Both the position numbers and the translations under genes were made by a program. Positions 1 to 6,258 of a stretch of 9,699 bases of DNA are shown here, in pieces. The notes below the pieces were generated by a model. The model had not been told where the DNA came from and made no database searches. It saw only the letters and a program-made list of their open reading frames with translations. Within the stretch, counting starts at the first letter, position 1. The number at the start of each line of letters is the position of its first letter. Source of the DNA: Lentibacillus juripiscarius JCM 12147 (GTDB taxonomy: Bacteria; Bacillota; Bacilli; Bacillales_D; Amphibacillaceae); contig BBCA01000079.1 in NCBI GenBank assembly GCA_001311805.1, forward strand, positions 1 to 9,699. The letters run 5' to 3'.

Positions 1-297
1 ATTTTTTAAGCTGTATTTGCGGAGCTTGCTGTCAATTTTCTTTTGTTGTCTACTTCCCTTGCTGAATTTATTAATAACTTGAAAAATAATTTCTCCCCAA
101 ATACCTGCTGTACCGCGGAATCCCAGTTGAAATCCCATTTGTTCATTTTCCGTAAGTGGCAGTTGCGTGTTTTCCTCAAACTCTTTTTTAAAGTCTTCCT
201 GAATTATAATATGAGATTCTTTATTCTTTAACGCGGAAAGCAATTCTTCAGCGTTATTGGCTGTAAAGTAACCATCTTTCTCTTCCAATTCCAACAA
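1..297 (-). CDS. Hypothetical protein, 3' end cut by window edge
   Basis: An open frame of 99 codons runs from a TTG at 297 to the left edge with no stop. Upstream on the minus strand is a strong ribosome site (AAGGGGGG, about 301-308), 4 nt before the TTG at 295-297 and 7 nt before a second in-frame TTG at 292-294, so a TTG start is likely; no ATG lies near that site. The N-terminal part is acidic and charged (LEEKDGYFTANNAEELL). The middle is glycine-rich and mildly hydrophobic (residues about 53-75, GFQLGFRGTAGIWGEIIFQV), followed by a very basic lysine/arginine tail. That pattern could be one amphipathic or membrane-associated segment. I do not recognise the family. It is transcribed in the same direction as the upstream uvrA-like gene but separated from it by a palindrome and a possible promoter of its own. 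Confidence 0.65.
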   Translation of the reverse strand, partial: MLELEEKDGYFTANNAEELLSALKNKESHIIIQEDFKKEFEENTQLPLTENEQMGFQLGFRGTAGIWGEIIFQVINKFSKGSRQQKKIDSKLRKYSLKN

Positions 298-332
298 ATG
301 ACCCCCCTTAAAAACAGTAATATCCTAATTCA

Positions 333-338
333 ATTTTA
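333..338 (-). promoter_or_regulatory. Possible extended -10 promoter for the 1-297 gene
   Basis: Read on the minus strand, the sequence contains TGTTAAAAT, an extended -10 element (TG, one base, TAAAAT) about 25 nt before the ribosome site of the gene starting at 297. The -35 position (TCATTT) is poor, as is common for extended -10 promoters. The call rests on consensus matching alone. Confidence 0.35.
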
Positions 339-394
339 ACACAACCTATTCAGAAAAATGACTCATTAGATGAAAAATGGGCGCTGATCTTAAT

Positions 395-417
395 CGAACG
401 GTGCCTGGCACTGTTCG
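395..417. repeat. REP-like palindrome with GTGCCTGGCAC core
   Basis: The two arms (395-404 and 408-417) pair over 10 positions with one G-T wobble and a 3-nt CTG loop, giving a compact hairpin centred on GTGCCTGGCAC. It lies just past the stop of the uvrA-like gene and before the promoter of the 1-297 gene. It has no U-tract, so it is not a normal intrinsic terminator. Motifs of this kind recur as extragenic palindromes in Firmicutes genomes, often linked to REP-associated Y1 transposases; that link is recalled knowledge, and only one copy is visible here. Confidence 0.5.
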
Positions 418-441
418 CTACATGAGAACGCACTATTCAAT

Positions 442-2722
442 CTAGCTCTCCCGATGTTCTGCAACTCCATCCTTTAAGCCTTGCGCTGTCAATGTGTCTG
501 CCGATAACATCTCTTCCGGTGTGCCTTCAAATATCATATGTCCACCTTGTTTTCCTCCGCCTGGACCTAATTCGATGACCCAGTCGCTCGCTGCTATAAA
601 GTCCGGATTGTGTTCGATAATGATAACGGAATTGCCTCTGTTGACAAGGCTTTGAAATACGTCTAAGAGTTTTCCATTATCTTTTATGTGCAGTCCTAAG
701 GATGGTTCATCTAATATGTAAATTTGTCCTTCTTTTTGTAAGTGGCTTGCCAGTTTTAGACGCTGAACTTCTCCGCCGCTGAGAGAACTTGTCGTCTGTC
801 CTAAGGTTAGATACCCTAATCCTGCGTCTTTTAGCGTATTCATTCTTTTTATGATCTTGGGCATGTTAAAGTCGTTCATAGCCTCGTCTATCGTTAACTC
901 TAAAATCTCCGCTATATTTTTACCGCGATAGCGATATGACAATGCTTCGTCTGAATATCTCATGCCGTAACATGCCTCACAGCGAATAGTCACCGGATCT
1001 GCAAATGCGACGTCAGGGGTCGTGACGCCTTTTCCTTTGCAGTAAGGACATGCGCCCAAGGAGTTAAAGCTAAACAAACCCGCTGGTTGTCCTGTCTCTT
1101 TTGAAAATATGGTGCGGATATCATCCATGATGCCCATATATGTCGCGAGTGTCGAACGGCTGGAGATGCCTATACTGCCTTGACCTACCATGATGGTTTC
1201 TGGATAACTTTCTGGGAAGGCTTCCAACATTAAGGAGCTTTTACCTGAACCAGAGACACCACATATAGAGACTAAGACATGTTTAGGAATATTGACGCTT
1301 ATTTCTTTTAAGTTGTTATGACTTGCTCTGTTTATTGTAAAATAACTTTCTATTTCCCTTGGATGTTTGTTTATTTTCAGCTCGTGGTTGAGGGTTGTTG
1401 CAGCCTTAGAGTTTTTTAATCCTTCCAGCTTTCCCTGATAGACAACTTCTCCTCCATTGACACCTGCTCCCGGGCCCATCTCTATTATTTCATCTGCTGC
1501 TTTTATGACCGACAGATCGTGCTCAATGACCATTACGGTATTATGGTGATCTTTTATACTTTTTAGCATCTGTATTAACATATCTACTTCTTCTGGATGG
1601 AGTCCTGCACTTGGTTCGTCGAAAATGTATGTGATATTGTTTAGACTGCTCCCTAAATGACGAGCGATTTTCACCCTTTGAGCTTCACCGCCGGGCAGGG
1701 TACCCATTTTTCTTGATAGGCTTAAATATCCTAATCCTAATTCAACTAGTTGTTTTATATGTGGGATTGCCTGTAGTGCTATAGATTCGCCGATAGGATC
1801 TTTTATTTTAGTTAGTTCTTCCAGTAATTCTGTAAGTTCTAATTGATCGTATTCTGCAATATTTAAGCCATTTATTTTACATTCCAACACTTTTGGATTC
1901 AGGCCTGAACCCTGGCAGGTCGGGCATAAAGAATGTGTGGATACTGCTAAGACGTCATCTTGAGATACTTGTTTTAACTTTGAGATATCTCTATTTATAT
2001 AAAGGCGCGTAAATCTGGGCAATAACCCATCCCACTCATGATCTTGAGGTCCATGTTTGGTATGAAACGGTGCAAAGACTCTTTCGCCTTCCGGAGGACC
2101 ATATATTAATAGGCTAAAACTTTCTTCGGAATAGTCTTTTATCGGTTTATCCGGATCGAATAGTCCGCCAGTCATCATCCATCTGCCTTGCCAACCTGAA
2201 GGTGATAATGGTTTAAACTTCACTGCATAATCTCGAAGTGACTTGTCGTAATCAATAAACTTATTTAGATTTGGGGCAATTACCTCCCCATATCCACCAC
2301 ACTCTGGACATCTACCAAAGGAACTTTGGCTCGAAAAATCGGTAGCAGAATCGATTGATGGATTACCTATTCGTGAGAACAAAAGTCTAATCAATGGATT
2401 TATACATATAGGTGCCAACTGTTGAGCGGGAATTGCCTACTGCAGGTCTTTGCTCTACTACTACAACCGGGCTTAAATTTTGCATAAGATCGGCATGGGG
2501 TCTTTCGTATCTTGGCATTTGATTTCTGACATAGAGAGGATAATTCAAAGTCATTTGCCTTCTGCTTTCTGTTGCTAATGTATCAAAACAACTGAGCTCT
2601 TTCCCGAGCCTGAAAGACCAGTAAAAACATTGATTTTTTCTTTTGGTATGTTTACATCTACATTTTTTTAAATTATTTTCTTTAAGTCCTCTTAAAATGA
2701 TTTCATCTTTTATTTCTGACAC
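442..2722 (-). pseudogene. UvrA-like ABC ATPase (short, drug-resistance type), frameshifted
   Basis: This is a two-ATPase UvrA paralogue of about 760 codons, shorter than housekeeping UvrA (about 940-960), like the class that includes Streptomyces DrrC. Such proteins are thought to protect or clear DNA bound by intercalating drugs. Start: GTG at 2722, with AAAGGAAG just upstream. ATPase I: Walker A GLSGSGKSS (readable only after frame correction, near 2610), CPECGGYG and CPTCQGSG zinc-type motifs, signature LPGGEAQR, Walker B IFDEPSAGLHP. ATPase II: Walker A GVSGSGKSS, CPYCKGKG and CEAC, signature LSGGEVQR, Walker B ILDEPSLGLH, and a switch histidine in each (IEHD, IEHN). Three indels break it: one extra base in the T7 run at 2663-2669 (plus strand), one missing base in the A4 run at 2585-2588, and loss of one TA unit near 2399-2405. 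From about 2400 to 442 a single frame of about 650 residues is intact. It may be a true pseudogene or sequencing error; the indel pattern across the window favours error. Confidence 0.85.
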
Positions 2723-2773
2723 TTTATCTTCCTTTCTGATTTTATCTACTCATTAATACAAAGAATAACCAAA

Positions 2774-2793
2774 TCCTTGTAAAAAATCAAGGA
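2774..2793. promoter_or_regulatory. Inverted repeat TCCTTG-N8-CAAGGA in the divergent control region
   Basis: A perfect 6-bp inverted repeat with an 8-nt AT-rich spacer sits between the divergent uvrA-like and PepSY genes. Read toward the uvrA-like gene, it overlaps a candidate -35 (TTGATT), with TATTCT 17 bp downstream. It could be an operator or a weak hairpin; no regulator is identifiable. Confidence 0.3.
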
Positions 2794-2798
2794 CACGT

Positions 2799-2813
2799 GG
2801 TGTGAATAACACC
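2799..2813. repeat. Short inverted repeat GGTGT-N5-ACACC
   Basis: A perfect 5-bp inverted repeat (2799-2803 and 2809-2813) with spacer GAATA lies 6 nt beyond the larger inverted repeat and about 60 nt upstream of the PepSY gene. It is a candidate protein-binding half-site pair. It is short enough to arise by chance. Confidence 0.2.
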
Positions 2814-2873
2814 TAATCTGAGTGTATGCATAACATACTAAAGAGTAATAATTAACGCTGAGGAGGAATCGTT

Positions 2874-3140
2874 ATGTATAATTATTGGGGTCCAATTGGG
2901 TATGCGAACTGGCCAAATCAAGGATATAGTTATAGACAAAATTGGAATCGCCAAATTAACATTATAGAAGGGATAAATATAGCCGTACAGCAGGTTCCTG
3001 GGGATGTAGTTAGTGCAGAATTGGATACAAAGAACGGTATGCAAGTTTATGAGGTGGAAATCGTAACTCAACAAGGTGTGAAATATGAAGTGGATGTCGA
3101 TCGTAATACAGGTAGGATTCTGGATATCAATCTTGACTAA
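2874..3140 (+). CDS. Small single-domain PepSY protein
   Basis: The product is 88 residues. The ATG at 2874 follows AGGAGG (2861-2866) at 7-nt spacing, a textbook start. Residues 1-27 are rich in Tyr, Trp, Asn, Gly and Pro (MYNYWGPIGYANWPNQGYSY). Residues about 28-86 look like one PepSY domain: a helix (IIEGINIAVQQVPGDVVSAEL) followed by beta strands with the typical VYEVEIVTQQG and YEVDVDRNTGRILDI pattern. PepSY domains are known as protease-inhibitor or regulatory modules, usually on secreted or membrane proteins. Here there is no signal peptide or membrane segment, so the protein would be cytoplasmic or spore-associated. It is a single-gene unit, divergent from the uvrA-like gene, and ends 9 nt before a terminator. 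Domain call is firm; role unknown. Confidence 0.8.
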   Translation: MYNYWGPIGYANWPNQGYSYRQNWNRQINIIEGINIAVQQVPGDVVSAELDTKNGMQVYEVEIVTQQGVKYEVDVDRNTGRILDINLD

Positions 3141-3149
3141 TAACAATAT

Positions 3150-3187
3150 AAAAAAAACTGCTGTAATTCTATATAGCGGTTTTTTTA
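3150..3187. terminator. Probable bidirectional terminator
   Basis: An A-run, CTGCT, a 12-nt loop, AGCGG and a T7 run form a hairpin with U-tracts readable from both strands. It ends the PepSY gene on plus and is placed to stop minus-strand transcription from the small membrane protein gene ending at 3209. Confidence 0.65.
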
Positions 3188-3208
3188 TTCATGGCAACTT
3201 AAACAAAA

Positions 3209-3382
3209 CTATTTTAAAAATGGGATGTCTTGAAAGAGTGAAAAGGACAGGACTAGTGTTAATAAGGAACCTGTAGACATTAAAGTTATTGTTTTTCGCC
3301 AGTTTATTTCCTTTGAAGGTTTTACAGTCTCACGGGATACCGCAATCCAGATAAGCATTGTTGCTACGGAAATTAAAAACAT
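3209..3382 (-). CDS. Small putative membrane protein, unknown
   Basis: The frame ends at a TAG at 3209-3211. I prefer the ATG at 3380-3382 because AAAGGG lies 8-9 nt upstream, giving 57 residues. An ATG at 3398-3400 (63 residues) and a TTG at 3470-3472 (87 residues) are also in frame, but the TTG start would lie inside the moaD terminator. The protein has two hydrophobic stretches, FLISVATMLIWIAV at the N-terminus and ITLMSTGSLLTLVLSFSLF near the C-terminus, joined by a charged linker (SRETVKPSKEINWRK). That fits a two-pass membrane miniprotein. It could instead be a remnant of a larger transporter. I recognise no family. It lies downstream of moaD on the same strand, past its terminator. Confidence 0.4.
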   Translation of the reverse strand: MFLISVATMLIWIAVSRETVKPSKEINWRKTITLMSTGSLLTLVLSFSLFQDIPFLK

Positions 3383-3442
3383 ATTCGACACCCTTTTCAT
3401 TTTTAATGGCCCGTTCGTATTGTTGAAGAAACTAACAATAAG

Positions 3443-3479
3443 AGAAAAAACACCGCCAGATCCAAAAGCCAAACGGTGC
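3443..3479 (-). terminator. Terminator of the mobB-moaE-moaD operon
   Basis: On the minus strand, CACCGTT and GGCGGTG pair around a 14-nt loop, followed by TTTTTTCTC, about 12 nt after the moaD stop. This is a good intrinsic terminator at the expected operon end. Confidence 0.65.
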
Positions 3480-3490
3480 TTATCCTTATC

Positions 3491-3724
3491 TCATCCCCCG
3501 CTCACAGGCGGAATAAAACGCAACGACATCCCCGCTCTTCACCACAGTGTCTTCCTGTGAATATTCTTCATTGACCGCGATCATCGCATAATCCAGATTG
3601 TTCAGTTCATACGTCGATGACAATCTGGATTTCAGTTCACTCACAGATACGCCATCCGCTTCCACTGTAACCTTATCGCGCCCAGCCGATTCCTGCAGTT
3701 CGGCAAAAACAGGACATTAATCAT
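3491..3724 (-). pseudogene. moaD: MoaD, small subunit of molybdopterin synthase, frameshifted
   Basis: The ubiquitin-like sulfur carrier MoaD donates sulfur through a thiocarboxylated C-terminal Gly-Gly to build the molybdopterin dithiolene. Read with two indels corrected, the gene encodes 77 residues, the usual family length, beginning [15 protein letters not shown] and ending VAFIPPVSGG, the diagnostic tail. The A5 run at 3705-3709 (plus strand) is one base short near the start, and the A4 run at 3515-3518 is one base long near the end. The two cancel, so stop and start are in register but the literal frame between them is not open. The ATG at 3722-3724 overlaps the corrected moaE stop by 8 nt (ATGATTAA), implying translational coupling. 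Compensating indels in a normal-length gene suggest sequence error. Confidence 0.8.
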
Positions 3725-4190
3725 CACGCATCTCCTCCTCGGAAGGAATTTGGCATCATATGATGTATTTTCTTTCTGGTCGCCGATCCATTTTGTGCCG
3801 TCTTCCCAATGCTCTTTTTTCCAGATTGGAACGATTTCTTTGATCCGTTCGATGGCGTAGCGGCTCGCATCAAATGCATCAGCACGGTGCGGGGTTGATA
3901 CTGCAATGGCAACTGCTATGTCCGTTATTTCCAGCCGTCCAATCCTATGGACAATAGCAATATCGGCATTGCCCCATTTTCCTGTATCTCCGAACCAATT
4001 TGTGCCAGCTTCTTTTCAGCCATCGGGACATAGGCCTGATACTCGAGAAAAAGTGTCCGCTTGCCTTTCGTAAACTCACGGACAGTGCCAATAACGTGTT
4101 CACAGCTCCTGCTTCATTGCGGGTAACTTTCCCAATACAGTCTGCCGGATCAATCGGCTCTTCCGTTATCCAATAGTTTTTGTCCATCAT
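3717..4190 (-). pseudogene. moaE: MoaE, large subunit of molybdopterin synthase, frameshifted
   Basis: MoaE is the catalytic subunit that converts cyclic pyranopterin monophosphate to molybdopterin using MoaD-borne sulfur. Start: ATG at 4190, after GAAGGGAT, overlapping the mobB stop (ATGA). Piecewise translation gives WITEEPIDPADCIGKVTRNE, then after correction [52 protein letters not shown] and [20 protein letters not shown], all classic MoaE blocks including the conserved lysines of the active-site region. It ends EEEMRDD. Three single-base losses break it: the AA at 4093-4094 (expected AAA), the T4 at 3977-3980 (expected T5), and one C near 3740. Corrected length is 158 residues, normal for the family. 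No block is missing, which favours sequencing error. Confidence 0.85.
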
Positions 4191-4687
4191 AAATCCCTTC
4201 TTATGCAATCAGCGAGTGCCGGTATGTTCGTTTCCAGGCTATTCATGTCGAACACAGGAATGTCTAAATTAACCGCCATTTTCGCATCCCATGTTCCTAC
4301 GGCTATTATAGCTGATAACTCCTGCAAAAGCGATAGGTCCGCTTCATTCTTAATAAGCACTATTTTAGGGTATGCCGCCTGTTTATAGCCTTCCACCATT
4401 AACAAATCAAGGGGAAATCGGCGGTACATTTGAATCAGTTCATCCAGTTCCAGTGGCATGGAGATTGTCAGCTGTGTGGTATTCTCTCCTTGGACACCAC
4501 TGATGACGGATCCAGATTCGAGATGTCCCTGGCTGTCTGTTCCTTCCACCATATCTGGCTCGCCACCATGACCATGGTGCTTCAGGGACCCAACTTTCAG
4601 GTTTTCTTTGGAAAAGTACCGGATTAATTCGTTCATAACGGAGGTCTTTCCGGAATTCTTATAGCCAGTAACCTGACAAACCAGCAT
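4187..4687 (-). CDS. mobB: MobB, molybdopterin-guanine dinucleotide biosynthesis adaptor
   Basis: The product is 166 residues and intact. MobB is a P-loop GTP-binding protein that assists MobA in attaching GMP to molybdopterin. The P-loop is at residues 8-16 (GYKNSGKTS), with SLKHHGHG around residues 34-41, a conserved MobB block, and DLLMVEGYKQAAYPKI near the middle, matching the family's VEG.K...PKI motif. The ATG at 4685-4687 follows AGAGGG. It is the first gene of mobB-moaE-moaD; its TGA overlaps the moaE ATG by 4 nt. A promoter candidate lies just upstream, after the yitW terminator. moaA, moaC, moeA and mobA are not in this window. Confidence 0.92.
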   Translation of the reverse strand: MLVCQVTGYKNSGKTSVMNELIRYFSKENLKVGSLKHHGHGGEPDMVEGTDSQGHLESGSVISGVQGENTTQLTISMPLELDELIQMYRRFPLDLLMVEGYKQAAYPKIVLIKNEADLSLLQELSAIIAVGTWDAKMAVNLDIPVFDMNSLETNIPALADCIRRDL

Positions 4688-4716
4688 TCAATACCCTCTT
4701 CCTTCGTTTAAGGTCA

Positions 4717-4745
4717 ACCATAATTTATAATTTCCATTGTTACAA
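4717..4745 (-). promoter_or_regulatory. Candidate sigma-A promoter of the mobB operon
   Basis: On the minus strand, TTGTAA (4740-4745) and TATGGT (4717-4722) are separated by 17 bp. The -35 begins inside the U-tract of the preceding terminator. Each box matches the consensus at four of six positions, so the call is moderate. Confidence 0.4.
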
Positions 4746-4778
4746 AAAAAGGCCGATCCACTGTTACATGAATCAACC
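4744..4778 (-). terminator. Terminator after yitW
   Basis: On the minus strand, GGTTGATTC (4770-4778) pairs with GGATCGGCC (4751-4759) over 9 positions, including three G-T wobbles, with a 10-nt loop and a T7 tail. It lies about 20 nt past the yitW stop. Confidence 0.7.
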
Positions 4779-4799
4779 TTCCTGTAAATCCTGCCGTCA

Positions 4800-5111
4800 T
4801 CAATCCGGAATGCCAAGTGCAATTTTTGCATAACGTGACATTTTATCTTTATCCCAAGGCGGATCCCAGACAATGTTGACATCAATTTCTTTAATTTCAG
4901 GAATATCGGAAAGTGACCGGCGGACGTCTTGCTCGATATGGCCGGCCAGTGGGCAGCCCATTGCGGTCAGTGTCATTGTAACGGTACAGAGGCCTTCGTC
5001 ATTCAGGTCGACATTATAAATCAATCCGAGATTCACAATGTCAATTCCCAGTTCAGGGTCAATGACATTCTCCAGGCCGCCAATGATGTTTTCCTTCAGC
5101 GCCTCATCCAT
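4800..5111 (-). CDS. yitW: YitW, DUF59/MIP18-family Fe-S cluster assembly factor
   Basis: The product is 103 residues, a full-length single-domain DUF59 protein. Family hallmarks are IDPELGIDIVNLGLIYNV (residues 17-34) and TLTAMGCPLAGHI (residues 47-59), which carries the conserved cysteine C53. WDPPWDKDKMS near the C-terminus is typical of the Bacillus YitW/SufT-like branch. Relatives help load Fe-S clusters onto target proteins. The ATG at 5109-5111 follows GGAGGG at 6-7 nt. yitV lies upstream on the same strand, 108 nt away, and a terminator follows. The B. subtilis yitU-yitV-yitW neighbourhood supports the symbol. Confidence 0.9.
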   Translation of the reverse strand: MDEALKENIIGGLENVIDPELGIDIVNLGLIYNVDLNDEGLCTVTMTLTAMGCPLAGHIEQDVRRSLSDIPEIKEIDVNIVWDPPWDKDKMSRYAKIALGIPD

Positions 5112-5219
5112 GAATAACCCTCCTTCAATTGTTCCTGCCTTTATTTAAACATAAACAAGTACATTTTTAAATGATTTGCATCACACGTCAGCCAATTTTC
5201 ACAAGTGTAATAGAGCCTG

Positions 5220-5980
5220 CTACAAGTACTCTTCAAACCATTTTACTGTCTCCAGTATAGCATGGCGGCTCACCTTGTGTCCGCGATTTGATTCTTTAAT
5301 GAAGCGAATTTTTTCCGGATTTGCATAATGTTGCCGTGCTTCATCATAAAATGTATACGAGTGATCGAACGGCACGACGGCATCACTATCCCCATGCCAG
5401 AACAGTACTGGACGTTGATTCAATTTATCCATGTGTTCGGACAAGTCATAACGCTTGAGCTGTTCGTACAGCTGTTCAATCATGTTATCGCTCACCGGCA
5501 GATCGCCTTCTTTTCGGAAGCTGTCCACCAACGTTTGGCATAGGTCGTAATCTTCGGAGACCCCATCAGGACCCCTGCTGTTTGAATCCATGGATACTCC
5601 GTCAAAGCCGCAGCAGTCGTGATACCGCCCATGCTTGTCCCGGCAACACCAAACCGACCGTCCTGCAGAAGGCCTTTTTCTTCTAGTGCTTCCTTGATGC
5701 TTTTCAGTTCCTGGATATTCTGCATAACAATGTTCCAAAAAGAAATTTGCTTTTGCTTGGTGGAAATTTCCGTTTCCCGCTCCCCATGGTACATGCTGTC
5801 AGGAAGGATAACCCGGTAGCCTTTGGCGGCCATCAAGTATGCAAGCGGCAAATTATGTTCTTTGGCACTGGTAAAACCGTGAAAGTATGTAAGTACCGGC
5901 AGCGCTTCTTGTTCTTGTGCCTGGTCGGCAACGATTAAACTGGGAATAGATGCCAATGTTGTGTTCTGTATCCCGATCAT
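5220..5980 (-). pseudogene. yitV: YitV-like alpha/beta hydrolase, one frameshift
   Basis: This is a serine hydrolase of the dipeptidyl-peptidase/esterase type, 253 residues after correction, close to B. subtilis YitV; the substrate is unknown. The ATG at 5978-5980 follows AGAAGGG. Residues 33-40 (FHGFTSAK) give the oxyanion loop, and GTSMGG carries the nucleophile S116. After the frameshift, WHGDSDAVVPF holds the acidic residue and NRGHKVSRHAI the catalytic histidine. The break is in the T3 run at 5534-5536 (plus strand), where a fourth base would turn KRWWTASEK into KTLVDSFRKEGDLP and join the halves. As written, the N-terminal part stops at residue 162, without the acid and histidine. No other damage is seen, so a base-call error is the simplest reading. 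It is divergent from yitU. Confidence 0.85.
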
Positions 5981-6018
5981 GATTTTTCCCTTCTTTCTGT
6001 TGGCTGTTCCCCATCATC

Positions 6019-6046
6019 ATAATATGAAGTTTTTTGTAAAATGCAA
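6019..6046 (-). promoter_or_regulatory. Candidate promoter of yitV
   Basis: On the minus strand, TTGCAT (6041-6046) and TATTAT (6019-6024) are 16 bp apart, and the -10 matches the consensus at five of six positions. It lies about 40 nt upstream of the yitV start. Confidence 0.4.
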
Positions 6047-6090
6047 ACGTATCCTTTACATATTACAGTAAGCCTTATAAAGTGAAACGT

Positions 6091-6123
6091 CAATCAGTGG
6101 GAGTTTTTATCTCCCACTGATTG
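6091..6123. repeat. Perfect 13-bp hairpin between yitV and yitU
   Basis: The arms CAATCAGTGGGAG (6091-6103) and CTCCCACTGATTG (6111-6123) are perfectly complementary around a 7-nt loop, TTTTTAT. There is no U-tract on either side and it lies between two divergent genes, so it is not placed to terminate either. With the next hairpin it probably forms one dispersed structured element. Confidence 0.7.
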
Positions 6124-6146
6124 TTAGTTGAACGAATCAGGAATTT

Positions 6147-6218
6147 ACGGGCTGTTTATCCCCCACCTTCACGTTTCTGTCTTTCTGATTGTATAGAGGT
6201 GGGGGTTTTACAGCCCGT
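6147..6218. repeat. Large two-part hairpin upstream of yitU
   Basis: The outer stem pairs ACGGGCTGT (6147-6155) with ACAGCCCGT (6210-6218). After a 4-nt weak internal region, CCCCCACCT (6160-6168) pairs with AGGTGGGGG (6197-6205). The 28-nt apical loop is 6169-6196. The structure is far too long and regular for chance. Together with the hairpin at 6091-6123 it resembles miniature dispersed repeats of Bacillaceae; a structured leader RNA is less likely, because the yitU promoter seems to start within it. Confidence 0.6.
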
Positions 6219-6234
6219 TAATGCGTGGTAAACT
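6207..6234 (+). promoter_or_regulatory. Candidate yitU promoter
   Basis: TTTACA (6207-6212) and TAAACT (6229-6234) are 16 bp apart, and the -10 is extended (TGGTAAACT). It lies 25 nt before the yitU start. The -35 falls within the right arm of the upstream hairpin. Confidence 0.45.
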
Positions 6235-6258
6235 AAAGAGCATACGAGGTGAAAAATA

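Noticed and set aside
2387..2722. A separate 111-residue protein
   Set aside because: Its start, middle and the block after the second indel read as UvrA N-terminal sequence once the frame is corrected, so it is the 5' part of the uvrA-like gene, not an independent gene.
3188..3490. An 87-residue version of the membrane miniprotein starting at TTG 3472, as an MFS transporter piece
   Set aside because: That start falls inside the moaD terminator hairpin and lacks a ribosome site; similarity to MFS transporters was too vague to claim.
6091..6218. Riboswitch (for example FMN) controlling yitU
   Set aside because: No conserved riboswitch core is visible, there is no downstream terminator/antiterminator pair, and the likely promoter lies at the end of the element.
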